A stretch of DNA of 64,000 nucleotides from NCBI RefSeq assembly GCF_014287355.1, contig NZ_JACOPE010000001.1, forward strand, positions 2,108,001-2,172,000, given 5' to 3'. The position numbers and the translations under genes were made by a program. The notes beneath the pieces are model-generated. The model was not told the origin of the DNA. It saw only the letters and a program-made list of their open reading frames with translations, and did not search any database. The stretch is from Ruminococcus hominis. GTDB taxonomy: Bacteria; Bacillota; Clostridia; Lachnospirales; Lachnospiraceae. The number at the start of each line of letters is the position of its first letter. The first letter of the stretch is position 1. Positions 1 to 7,810 of the stretch are shown here, piece by piece.

Positions 1-1106
1 GATTTACCGATATCATGTAATAGACCTGCACGTTTTGCCATACGAACATCCAGGCCAATCTCCCCGGCTAATAAACCTGAAAGCTGTGCTACTTCTACAG
101 AATGTTTTAATGCATTCTGTCCGTAACTTGTTCTGAACTTCATACGTCCAAGTAAGCGAATCAATTCCGGATGGATACCTGTTACACCAACTTCCAGTGC
201 TGCAGCCTCTCCTTCTTCTCGGATCATTGTTTCTACTTCTCTTTGTGCTTTTTCCACCATCTCCTCAATTCTTGCCGGATGGATACGTCCATCTACGATC
301 AATCTTTCCAGAGCAATTCTTGCAATTTCACGACGAATTGGATCAAATCCGGACAATACAACCGCTTCCGGTGTATCATCAATAATCAGTTCAACACCTG
401 TCAACGTCTCAAGGGTACGGATATTACGTCCCTCACGTCCGATAATTCTTCCTTTCATTTCATCGCTTGGAAGCTGTACAACAGAAATTGTTGTCTCAGC
501 TACATGATCTGCTGCACAACGCTGAATGGCACTGACAACATATTCTTTTGCTTTCTTGTCAGCATCCGCTTTTGCCTGTGTCTCCAGGTCTTTGATCATC
601 TTAGCTGTATCATGCTTCACATCATCTTCCACAGTTTTTAACAGATATTCTTTTGCTTGTTCGGAGGTAAGTCCTGAGATTCGTTCCAGTTCCTGTACTC
701 TTTTTTGATTCAGCTCTTCCACTTTCAGTTCTTTCTGTCTGAGCTGTTCTTCCTTCGCTGTAAACCTTGCTTCGCGCTGTCCGATTGCCTCTGTTCTTTT
801 GTCAACTGACGCTTCTTTTGCAAGCACACGTTTTTCATAAGACTGCAATTCGGCTCTTCTTTCCTTTGTCTCTTTCTCAAGTTCATTCTTTGTCTTTATA
901 GACTCTTCCTTCACTTCCAAAAGAGCTTCTTTTTTCGTTGTTTCAGCAGTTTTAACGGCATCATCGATTATCTCTCTTGCCTTTGATTCTGCATTTCCAA
1001 TTTTAGAATCTGCATCCTTCTTTAAATTGGAAATCGTAACAAAGTGAGTAACAATCCCAACTATCAACGCGAGGGCTATAGCAATAATTATACTTATTAA
1101 TTGCAC
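1..1106 (-). CDS. rny: Ribonuclease Y, N-terminal 368 residues (3' end outside window)
   Basis: Membrane-anchored endoribonuclease that starts bulk mRNA decay in Firmicutes. The reading frame begins at a GTG (1106-1104) preceded by AAGGAGG with about 7 nt spacing. It shows an N-terminal membrane helix, a long charged coiled coil rich in Lys/Glu, a KH domain with the motif [13 protein letters not shown], and the start of an HD phosphohydrolase domain: the last codons in the window read LLHDIGK, so His-Asp of the metal site is present. The rest of the HD domain is cut off. It lies downstream of recX with its own promoter, whose -35 overlaps the recX stop codon. The recA-recX-rny order is common in clostridia. 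Confidence 0.95.
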   Translation of the reverse strand, partial: MQLISIIIAIALALIVGIVTHFVTISNLKKDADSKIGNAESKAREIIDDAVKTAETTKKEALLEVKEESIKTKNELEKETKERRAELQSYEKRVLAKEASVDKRTEAIGQREARFTAKEEQLRQKELKVEELNQKRVQELERISGLTSEQAKEYLLKTVEDDVKHDTAKMIKDLETQAKADADKKAKEYVVSAIQRCAADHVAETTISVVQLPSDEMKGRIIGREGRNIRTLETLTGVELIIDDTPEAVVLSGFDPIRREIARIALERLIVDGRIHPARIEEMVEKAQREVETMIREEGEAAALEVGVTGIHPELIRLLGRMKFRTSYGQNALKHSVEVAQLSGLLAGEIGLDVRMAKRAGLLHDIGK

Positions 1107-1165
1107 AGGAGCACCTCCTTATTAAATTTTCATTGTACATTTTTTCTCATAAATACAACATATAA

Positions 1166-1194
1166 ATTTTATACTGTTTTCACAATTCTGTCAA
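1166..1194 (-). promoter_or_regulatory. Sigma-A promoter of rny
   Basis: On the minus strand TTGACA (1194-1189), 17-nt spacer, TAAAAT (1171-1166). The -35 overlaps the stop codon of recX, so rny can be transcribed independently of the SOS-controlled recA-recX unit. Confidence 0.6.
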
Positions 1195-1805
1195 GCATTG
1201 TCCTTATAGTTTTGTATCACTTGACGGATATCATCATATTGAAATCCTTTTCGTGCAAGATAACCATATAATTTGTGTAATTCTTGCTCGGAAGCATGCA
1301 AAATATCCACATTTCTTTTTCGGATCAGGCGCGAAATTGCCTCTTGCTCTGTGTTTTTTTCATAACATTGTTCAAACACCAGGTCAATTTGTTCTGATGA
1401 CACTCCTTTTCCAAGTAACAATGCATAAATCTCTTTTCTGCTTTTTGTTTCTCGTTTGCTTTGTATAAAATTTTCAATATATGCTTCATCATTGATATAA
1501 CCAAATGATTTTACATATGCGATTGCTTGTGATATCACATCTTCCGGATACATATTTCTTTTTAGTTTATCCCTCAATTGTGATTCTGTCCTTGCCATAT
1601 CTGTCAGCAAATGCATCGCCCGCAATTTTGCCCTTTTTAACACGACATTCTTCTTAATCTGTTCATACAATTCTTCACTGAGTTCTCCATTCACTTCAAT
1701 TCCAAATCGTGATATTTCTTTCTTATACAAAACGAAGGCGAACTGGCCATCCAGTTCCACCTTCCACTTTGTCTTTGTCAGTGCTTCTACTTTTGTTACC
1801 TGCAT
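1191..1805 (-). CDS. recX: Regulatory protein RecX
   Basis: Modulator of RecA filaments, 204 residues, the usual length for Firmicutes RecX. It is all-helical with the family's repeated three-helix modules; the segment from about residue 68 (LTDMARTESQLRDKL) and the later GYINDEAYIENFI are typical RecX signatures. The ATG lies one nucleotide after the recA stop codon, so translational coupling with recA is likely, and the pair should share the LexA-controlled promoter upstream of recA. Nothing unusual in the sequence. Confidence 0.93.
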   Translation of the reverse strand: MQVTKVEALTKTKWKVELDGQFAFVLYKKEISRFGIEVNGELSEELYEQIKKNVVLKRAKLRAMHLLTDMARTESQLRDKLKRNMYPEDVISQAIAYVKSFGYINDEAYIENFIQSKRETKSRKEIYALLLGKGVSSEQIDLVFEQCYEKNTEQEAISRLIRKRNVDILHASEQELHKLYGYLARKGFQYDDIRQVIQNYKDNA

Positions 1806-1806
1806 C

Positions 1807-2895
1807 TTATTTTTCTTCCGGACTTTCCACTTTTTCTACATCAGCAGGAGCTTTTTTTAACTTCAGATCCTCTGAAGCATCTTCTGCATATTCTGCCCCA
1901 AGATGATAGTGTGTTCTTACCTTTTTCTCGATTTCATCCATAATCTCTGGGTTTGCTTCCAGGAAAGATTTTGCGTTTTCACGTCCCTGTCCGATTTTCT
2001 CTCCTTCATAAGCATACCATGCACCACTCTTCTTCACAACATCACAGTTTGCTGCAAGGTCCAGAATATCCCCTGATTTAGAAATTCCTTTTCCGAACAT
2101 AATATCAAATTCTGCCTCTTTAAACGGAGGTGCAATCTTATTCTTCACAATCTTGATTCGGGTACGGTTACCTACCATCTCACCGCTTTGCTTTAATGTC
2201 TCAATACGACGCACATCCATACGCACAGAAGCATAAAACTTCAACGCACGACCACCTGTTGTTGTCTCTGGATTACCGAACATAACTCCAACTTTTTCTC
2301 GCAACTGATTGATAAAAATAACAACGCAATTAGACTTACTGATAACCGGTGTCAGTTTTCTCAACGCCTGTGACATTAATCTTGCCTGCAGACCGACATG
2401 ACTGTCACCCATATCCCCTTCAATCTCCTGTCTCGGAACCAATGCTGCTACAGAGTCAATAACAATAATATCCATCGCTCCTGAACGCACCATCGTCTCA
2501 GCGATCTCAAGTGCCTGATCTCCGCTGTCCGGCTGCGAAATATATAACTCGTCGATATCAACACCTATATTCTTTGCATAAACAGGATCCAATGCATGCT
2601 CTGCATCTACAAATCCGGCAATTCCGCCTCTCTTCTGTACTTCTGCGATCATATGTAATGCAACTGTTGTCTTACCGCTTGACTCTGGTCCGTACACTTC
2701 AATAATTCTTCCCTTTGGCACTCCGCCAAGTCCCAATGCCAGATCAAGACTCAAACAACCTGTAGGAACCGTCTCCACATTCACATGAGCTCCGGAATCT
2801 CCCAGCTTCATCACTGCCCCTTTACCAAAATCTTTCTCTAATTTTGCAATCGCTGCATCCAGCGCTTTCTTCTTCTCTTCATTTGCGTTCGCCAT
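1807..2895 (-). CDS. recA: Recombinase RecA
   Basis: ATP-dependent strand-exchange protein that also triggers LexA autocleavage; 362 residues. The Walker A motif GPESSGKTT is at residues 69-77, followed by the DAEHALD segment and the highly conserved loop region with [21 protein letters not shown]. The C-terminus is acidic and Lys/Glu rich, as usual. The ATG has AAAGGAGAGTC about 6 nt upstream. It is the first gene of a recA-recX unit and carries a perfect Gram-positive SOS box between promoter and start codon. Confidence 0.99.
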   Translation of the reverse strand: MANANEEKKKALDAAIAKLEKDFGKGAVMKLGDSGAHVNVETVPTGCLSLDLALGLGGVPKGRIIEVYGPESSGKTTVALHMIAEVQKRGGIAGFVDAEHALDPVYAKNIGVDIDELYISQPDSGDQALEIAETMVRSGAMDIIVIDSVAALVPRQEIEGDMGDSHVGLQARLMSQALRKLTPVISKSNCVVIFINQLREKVGVMFGNPETTTGGRALKFYASVRMDVRRIETLKQSGEMVGNRTRIKIVKNKIAPPFKEAEFDIMFGKGISKSGDILDLAANCDVVKKSGAWYAYEGEKIGQGRENAKSFLEANPEIMDEIEKKVRTHYHLGAEYAEDASEDLKLKKAPADVEKVESPEEK

Positions 2896-2917
2896 AGCTT
2901 GACTCTCCTTTTAAATT

Positions 2918-2931
2918 CGAACAGTTGTTCG
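2918..2931 (-). promoter_or_regulatory. LexA (DinR) SOS box of recA
   Basis: CGAAC-AGTT-GTTCG is a perfect match to the Bacillus-type SOS operator CGAACN4GTTCG. It lies just downstream of a sigma-A promoter on the minus strand (TTGACT at about 2972-2967, 17-nt spacer, TACTAT), so bound LexA would cover the transcription start region. Confidence 0.9.
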
Positions 2932-3185
2932 TCCTTCTGTTAATATAGTAGTATAATTATTTCAAAAAGTCAATAAATATTTTTATCCACTTTACCACCT
3001 CGCTTTTTTCAGGCTCTATTCAATTTTTATATTTTTCTTTGGAAATAGTAAGAATCAAAAGATATTCTGACTCTTTATGCGATTTGAATCCTCGCACATT
3101 GATTCCACAGATTTTGTGGATAAATTTATTATAATATGGTTGTTTCATTTTTTGCAAGCAGTTTTTCAAATTTCTCATTACGGTA

Positions 3186-3232
3186 ACTTCTGCGTTGCTG
3201 GTTACAAGTACTGTGAACAGCAACATTTCTGC
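3186..3232. repeat. 31-bp inverted-repeat unit (MITE family) with imperfect 8-bp flanking repeats
   Basis: The core 3194-3224 starts GTTGCTG and ends CAGCAAC, and matches 28 of 31 positions of the right end of the 142-bp element at 12757-12898. It is flanked directly by ACTTCTGC (3186-3193) and ATTTCTGC (3225-3232), a 7/8 direct repeat that looks like a decayed target-site duplication. It lies in the 434-bp gap between recA and mgsA, where I see no credible gene. Confidence 0.6.
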
Positions 3233-3237
3233 TGCAT

Positions 3238-3283
3238 AAAAAGGGCTTCCAGACCTTTTTGTCATATGCATGGCAACAAAAAA
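3238..3283 (-). repeat. Terminator-linked repeat (copy A)
   Basis: The plus strand reads ...CCAGACCTTTTTGTC, then ATGCATGGCAAC, then an A run that is the T run of the mgsA terminator on the minus strand. The same arrangement recurs at 60622-60655 (close match over about 34 positions) and, in shorter form, at 48575-48595. The AAAAAGG...CCTTTTT portion can itself form a hairpin. Confidence 0.5.
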
Positions 3284-3319
3284 GGGCAGTCCCTGTCATA
3301 AAACAACGTTCTGCCCTCT
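3278..3319 (-). terminator. Rho-independent terminator of mgsA
   Basis: On the minus strand, GAGGGCAG pairs with CTGCCCTTT around a loop of about 21 nt and is followed by TTTTTT. It sits 11 nt beyond the mgsA stop codon. Confidence 0.75.
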
Positions 3320-3329
3320 TCTATCTAAT

Positions 3330-3806
3330 CTATTTCATTCGGTTCACACGATCCTGAATTGTCTTACCAAAATTCTCAATCTTTCTCTCGTATGGTTTAT
3401 CCATAAATTCAGAATGCAATATAAAGTCTGCTGTCGCCAGATTATTCGCTACCGGAATATCATATACGACTGCAATTCTAAGCAATGCTTTTACATCAGG
3501 ATCATGTGGCTGCGCCTCCAACGGATCCCACAGGAAAATCATAAAATCAATCTGTCCTTCTACAATCTTAGCTCCAATCTGCTGGTCTCCTCCTAATGGT
3601 CCACTGCAATATCCTTTTACCGGAAGTCCCGTCTTCTCTGAAATTAATTTTGCTGTTGTACCTGTACCACAAAGAAAATGTCCTTTTAAAATTTCTTTGT
3701 TTTTATCGCACCATTCTACCAATTCTTTCTTCTTTCCATCATGGGCTACAAGTGCTATATGTTTTGCTTTCCCTATTTCTAATGTTACAAAATTCTCATC
3801 CAACAT
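3330..3806 (-). CDS. mgsA: Methylglyoxal synthase
   Basis: Converts dihydroxyacetone phosphate to methylglyoxal plus phosphate, a bypass used under phosphate limitation or sugar overload. The family fingerprint is present: ALVAHDGKK near the N-terminus, GTGTTAKLI, SGPLGGDQQIGA with the catalytic Asp region, and FLWDPLEAQPHDPDV. I start at the ATG at 3806 (158 residues) because AGGAGG lies 8 nt upstream; a start 14 codons earlier would put that site inside the gene. The protein still has about 11 residues before the usual family start and a short C-terminal extension. It is monocistronic with its own terminator. Confidence 0.95.
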   Translation of the reverse strand: MLDENFVTLEIGKAKHIALVAHDGKKKELVEWCDKNKEILKGHFLCGTGTTAKLISEKTGLPVKGYCSGPLGGDQQIGAKIVEGQIDFMIFLWDPLEAQPHDPDVKALLRIAVVYDIPVANNLATADFILHSEFMDKPYERKIENFGKTIQDRVNRMK

Positions 3807-3866
3807 AATGTCGTCCTCCTGTCTTCTTTCTCCTGTTATATAATTCATGACGGCGCCTTGTATTCA

Positions 3867-3914
3867 AGTCGAGCAGTTACTCACCACCTGAAAGAGGTGG
3901 GAGTCTTCTCGACT
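3867..3914 (+). mobile_element. Hairpin resembling an IS200/IS605 right end or omega-RNA 3' scaffold (remnant)
   Basis: The plus strand forms a nested structure: outer arms AGTCGAG (3867-3873) and CTCGACT (3908-3914), and an inner stem made of ACTC + CCACCT (3879-3889, one bulged A) pairing with AGGTGG + GAGT (3895-3904) around the loop GAAAG. The segment AGGTGGGAGTCTTCTCGAC resembles right ends of IS200/IS605 elements in clostridia, where the same segment also forms the 3' part of the TnpB guide RNA. No tnpA or tnpB is nearby, so it would be a remnant or domesticated copy. On the other strand it would lie in the mgsA leader. The rest of the gap 3807-4004 holds nothing I recognise. Confidence 0.4.
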
Positions 3915-4004
3915 GAGATAAATTCTGTCAAGGACATCGAATTGTATTTATTGTACCATAAATCTAGGCTTAACAGCAGTTTTTTTATTTATTTTACCAA
4001 TTTT

Positions 4005-4676
4005 TTACAAATTCTGTTTTTCTACTACTTCACCCTGTTTTTTGTAAATACTTCCTGCCGGAACAAATCCTCTCACTGAAGACAATGGATAAATATTTGT
4101 GTGGCTTCCCACTACTGTTCCCGGATTCAAAATACTTCCGCATCCAACTTCTACTTCATCTCCAACCATAGCTCCAAACTTCTTCATACCTGTCTCGATA
4201 TTTCCTTCTTCTGTCTTAACAACAACCAGTTTCTTATCTGATTTTACATTGGATGTAATAGAACCTGCTCCCATGTGTGATTTATATCCAAGAATAGAGT
4301 CGCCTACATAATTATAATGTGGAACCTGTACTTTATTAAAAAGAACTACATTTTTTAATTCCGTTGAGTTTCCAACGACTGCGCCTTCACCTACGATTGC
4401 ATTTCCTCTTATAAATGCACAATGTCTTACTTCCGCATTTTTTCCAATGATAGCCGGTCCGTTGATGTAAGCTGTCGGTGCAACTGTAGCGGATTTTGCA
4501 ACCCAGACATTCTCTCCACGTTTTTCATATTCCTCTTCACTTAATGTTGCTCCCAGCTCCAAGATAAATGCACTGATTTTAGGAAGCACTTCCCATGGAT
4601 AAGTAACTCCTTCAAATAAATCTTTTGCGATTGTCTCATCTAACGTATAAAGTTCGTTTACTGTTAATTCTTTCAT
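4005..4676 (-). CDS. Left-handed beta-helix protein, GlmU/UDP-GlcNAc pyrophosphorylase C-terminal-like
   Basis: 223 residues. From about residue 60 the protein consists of hexapeptide repeats of the left-handed beta-helix type (AYINGPAIIGKNAEVRHCAF and similar), ending with GCGSILNPGTVVGSHTNIYPLSSVRG. This is the acyltransferase-like fold of the C-terminal half of GlmU, including an NYVGDS-type segment. There is no N-terminal nucleotidyltransferase (no LAAGxGTRM), only about 55 helical residues, so the common name 'UDP-N-acetylglucosamine pyrophosphorylase' is not supported by a catalytic domain. It is probably the last gene of the operon with topB (15-nt gap). The substrate is unknown. Confidence 0.7.
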   Translation of the reverse strand: MKELTVNELYTLDETIAKDLFEGVTYPWEVLPKISAFILELGATLSEEEYEKRGENVWVAKSATVAPTAYINGPAIIGKNAEVRHCAFIRGNAIVGEGAVVGNSTELKNVVLFNKVQVPHYNYVGDSILGYKSHMGAGSITSNVKSDKKLVVVKTEEGNIETGMKKFGAMVGDEVEVGCGSILNPGTVVGSHTNIYPLSSVRGFVPAGSIYKKQGEVVEKQNL

Positions 4677-4691
4677 TTTTGAATACTCCTT

Positions 4692-6719
4692 CTATTTTGA
4701 TTTTTTCACTTTTGTTGTATTTGTATGATAAAATGTTGCCGCTCTATCATAACAATTTCTTAACTGATATTGATTATTTAAACCGCGCACCCCTTCTGTC
4801 CTGCTGACGATAAAGTGTTCGAGTTTCTGCATGTATTCATCTGGCGTGATATCTCCTTCTGCCACATAATTCAGTCCCTTTTCCCAACTTGCTGTCAATT
4901 CCGGATTTAATAAAGAGCGGATTGAGTGATTCACCACATCATAAATCATCTCACCTTGTAATGTCGGTGTAATAATCTGCGTTTTTTTATTTAACGATAA
5001 ATACTTAATATTCACCAGCTTTTTCAAAATCTCAGCCCTCGTAGCACTTGTTCCAATCCCGCTTCCTTTAATCTGGGCACGTAATTCTTCGTCTTCTATA
5101 AGCTGTCCTGCATTTTCCATTGCCAGAATCATAGACCCTGAATTATAACGCTTCGGAGGTGATGTTTCACCTTCTTTTATATTTAACGCCTTTACCGGCA
5201 AATGCATTCCTTTTTTTAATGCCTGCACAGTCTGAAAAAATGCAGCATCCAGATTCTGTGCATTATCATCTTCATTTTTCGAATCTTGTCCTGTTTTTTT
5301 CTGTGGAACACCAACTACTTTTAAATAGCCCTCCTCTGCCAGCACTTTAAAACTCGAAAAAAAGCTTTCCTCTCTGATTTTTGTTGTGATTGAAACTTTT
5401 TGATATACTGCCGGCGGATAGAAAATACTTAAGAAACGCCTTACAATACAATCATATACTTTTCCTGCTGTCACCGATACACTCTTTAATGCCGCTATTC
5501 CCTGACCGGTTGGAATAATTGCATAGTGATCTGTAATCTGCTTATCATTTACATATCGCGTTTTTGCCAACCCTTTATGTGTTCCAAACTTCACAATTTC
5601 CTGTAAATAAGGTACTGCCATCGGATATTTCATTAAACCATTTAAGTTATGTCCGATTTCTTTTGCAACTGCAGTCGACAATACTCTCGCATCTGTTCTT
5701 GGATACGTCACCAGTTTCTTCTCGTAAAGCTCCTGCACGATCCGCAATGTCTCATCCGGACTGATTTTAAATCGTTTTGAACAATCATTCTGCAACTCTG
5801 CCAGATTATACAACAATGGTGGATTTTTCTTTTCTTTCTTTTTTTCAATGGATACAATTTCGCATTCCATTGGTTGTTTTTCCTTAAGATATGAAATCAA
5901 CTCTTCTGCTTTTTTTCTTTCTTTAAATCCATTTTCTTTATACAGATCAAATGATTCAAAATAACGTGACCCTTTTACTGCACGCCATTCTCCCTCAAAT
6001 GTCTGTCCTGATACATCTATCGTACTTAACACACGATAAAATGGTGTTTTTACAAAATCTCGGATTTCTCTCTCTCTTCTTACAACCATTCCAAGTACAC
6101 AGGTCATTACTCTGCCGACCGAAACAACTGCATATTTTGTATGCAGATAATTTGAAATACTATTTCCATATTTTAATGTCAACAATCGCGAAAAATTAAT
6201 CCCCATCAAATAGTCTTCTTTTGCCCGCAAGTATGCTGAAGCACTTAAATTATCGTATTCTGACAAATCTTTCGCTTCCTTGATTCCTCTTAAGATTTCT
6301 TCTTCTGTCTGAGAATCGATCCAGACACGTTTTCTTTCTTTTCCTTCTACATGTGCCTCTTGCTCTACCAGACGATAAATATATTCTCCTTCACGTCCTG
6401 AATCCGTACACACATAAATACAATCCACATCTTCTCGATTTAAAATATTACTCACAATCCGAAACTGCTTTTCCACCCCCGGAATCACTTCATACTTAAA
6501 ATCCTGTGGGAGAAACGGCAGCGTGTCAAGATTCCATTTCTTCAAAGAAGCATCATAAGCTTCCGGATAACTCATCGTCACAAGGTGTCCCACACACCAG
6601 GTAACAATTGCTTCATCTGATTCCAGAAATCCATCCCCGCGTCTTGTTTTTAATTTTAATGCCTTGGCAAACTCCTGTGCCACACTCGGCTTTTCTGCTA
6701 TATATACCGATTTCCCCAT
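4692..6719 (-). CDS. topB: DNA topoisomerase III (type IA)
   Basis: Single-strand passing topoisomerase acting in decatenation and recombination; 675 residues. The N-terminal Toprim domain begins IAEKPSVAQEFAKAL and carries the acidic DTDSGRE-like triad as CTDSGREGE. The active-site tyrosine is in KLVTYPRTDARVL, and the later GIGTSATRAEILKKL motif is characteristic. There is no C-terminal zinc-ribbon array, in line with TopB rather than TopA. The start has AGGG 6-9 nt upstream. It is in a run of closely spaced genes with galM and ppk (gaps of about 20 nt). Confidence 0.95.
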   Translation of the reverse strand: MGKSVYIAEKPSVAQEFAKALKLKTRRGDGFLESDEAIVTWCVGHLVTMSYPEAYDASLKKWNLDTLPFLPQDFKYEVIPGVEKQFRIVSNILNREDVDCIYVCTDSGREGEYIYRLVEQEAHVEGKERKRVWIDSQTEEEILRGIKEAKDLSEYDNLSASAYLRAKEDYLMGINFSRLLTLKYGNSISNYLHTKYAVVSVGRVMTCVLGMVVRREREIRDFVKTPFYRVLSTIDVSGQTFEGEWRAVKGSRYFESFDLYKENGFKERKKAEELISYLKEKQPMECEIVSIEKKKEKKNPPLLYNLAELQNDCSKRFKISPDETLRIVQELYEKKLVTYPRTDARVLSTAVAKEIGHNLNGLMKYPMAVPYLQEIVKFGTHKGLAKTRYVNDKQITDHYAIIPTGQGIAALKSVSVTAGKVYDCIVRRFLSIFYPPAVYQKVSITTKIREESFFSSFKVLAEEGYLKVVGVPQKKTGQDSKNEDDNAQNLDAAFFQTVQALKKGMHLPVKALNIKEGETSPPKRYNSGSMILAMENAGQLIEDEELRAQIKGSGIGTSATRAEILKKLVNIKYLSLNKKTQIITPTLQGEMIYDVVNHSIRSLLNPELTASWEKGLNYVAEGDITPDEYMQKLEHFIVSRTEGVRGLNNQYQLRNCYDRAATFYHTNTTKVKKSK

Positions 6720-6742
6720 TCTTACCCTATCCGTTTCTTCTA

Positions 6743-7789
6743 CTATTTTGTTTCAAATTTGTAAGATGTCACTGTGTGATATGGCATGCCCTTTTTGCAG
6801 ATTGGACTGGCAAAATTTTCGTGATGTACTGCATCTGGAAAATACTGCGTCTCGAAACATACTGCATCCCGAATACCGTATACTGCACCATTTTTTCCGT
6901 GTTCATTATCAAGGAAATTTGCTGTATACATCTGCATTCCCGGCAAATCTGTCCATACTTCCATAACAATCCCGCTTTTTTCTGAAACTGCTTGTGCTAC
7001 TTTATCAAATTTTCCATTATTTTTCAATACCCAGTTATGATCGTATCCTTTTCCCAACCGGACTGCTTCATAATCTGCATCAATTGCTTCACCAAGTGCT
7101 CTTGGCATTCTAAAGTCCATCGGTGTTCCTGTCACATCCACTAATTCACCTGTTGGAATCGACTGTGCATCTGCTCTTGTAAAATAATCCGCATCTAGTG
7201 TTACCAGTTCTTTTAAGACGTTCCCACTGTCATGTCCATCAAGATTAAAATAACTATGATTTGTCATATTGATAATGGTATCCTGATCTGGAACCGCATC
7301 ATATATAAGTCTCAGCTCATTGTCTTCTGTCAACTCATATGTAACATGCATATCCAGCGTTCCCGGATATCCCTGATCCCCATCCGGACTATGCAAAACA
7401 AATTCTATTTTAGAATCTGTTTTTTCACCCACATTCCAGATTCTCTTATTATAATAATTTGTTCCACTGTGAAGATTATTTCCATTATCATTTTTCTCAA
7501 GTTCATATGTCTTATCCTGAATTGTAATAACTGCACCTCCGATACGGTTCGCATTACGACCTACCGGTGCGCCAAACGATCCGCCTCCTTTTTCGTATCC
7601 GGTCACATCATCATACCCCAAAACTACATCTCTTAATTTTCCTTCTTTATCCGGCACATTCAATTTTACTAATGCTGCACCATAGTTTGTTATAGATGCT
7701 GACATTCCATTTTCGTTTGTCAGTGTATATAAAACTGCTTCTTCTTTCTTTGATGTACTTCCAAATGTTTCGACACGAACTGCTTTCAT
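6743..7789 (-). CDS. galM: Aldose 1-epimerase (galactose mutarotase)
   Basis: Interconverts alpha and beta anomers of hexoses. 348 residues, full length for the family. Visible motifs are GRNANRIGGA (sugar-binding Arg), the NLHSG segment, the catalytic His in NMTNHSYFNLDG and the catalytic Glu in VCFETQYFPDAVHH near the C-terminus. The start has AAAGGAGAACAACT upstream. No other Leloir-pathway gene is near; it sits between ppk and topB in an apparently mixed-function operon. Confidence 0.95.
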   Translation of the reverse strand: MKAVRVETFGSTSKKEEAVLYTLTNENGMSASITNYGAALVKLNVPDKEGKLRDVVLGYDDVTGYEKGGGSFGAPVGRNANRIGGAVITIQDKTYELEKNDNGNNLHSGTNYYNKRIWNVGEKTDSKIEFVLHSPDGDQGYPGTLDMHVTYELTEDNELRLIYDAVPDQDTIINMTNHSYFNLDGHDSGNVLKELVTLDADYFTRADAQSIPTGELVDVTGTPMDFRMPRALGEAIDADYEAVRLGKGYDHNWVLKNNGKFDKVAQAVSEKSGIVMEVWTDLPGMQMYTANFLDNEHGKNGAVYGIRDAVCFETQYFPDAVHHENFASPICKKGMPYHTVTSYKFETK

Positions 7790-7810
7790 AGTTGTTCTCC
7801 TTTTGCTGTC

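Noticed and set aside
171..708. Plus-strand frames of 156, 62 and 60 aa opposite rny
   Set aside because: Cys/Phe-rich shadow frames of a well-supported gene on the minus strand.
3020..3301. Two short opposing open frames (83 and 74 aa) between recA and mgsA
   Set aside because: They overlap repeats and terminators, have biased composition and no convincing ribosome sites.
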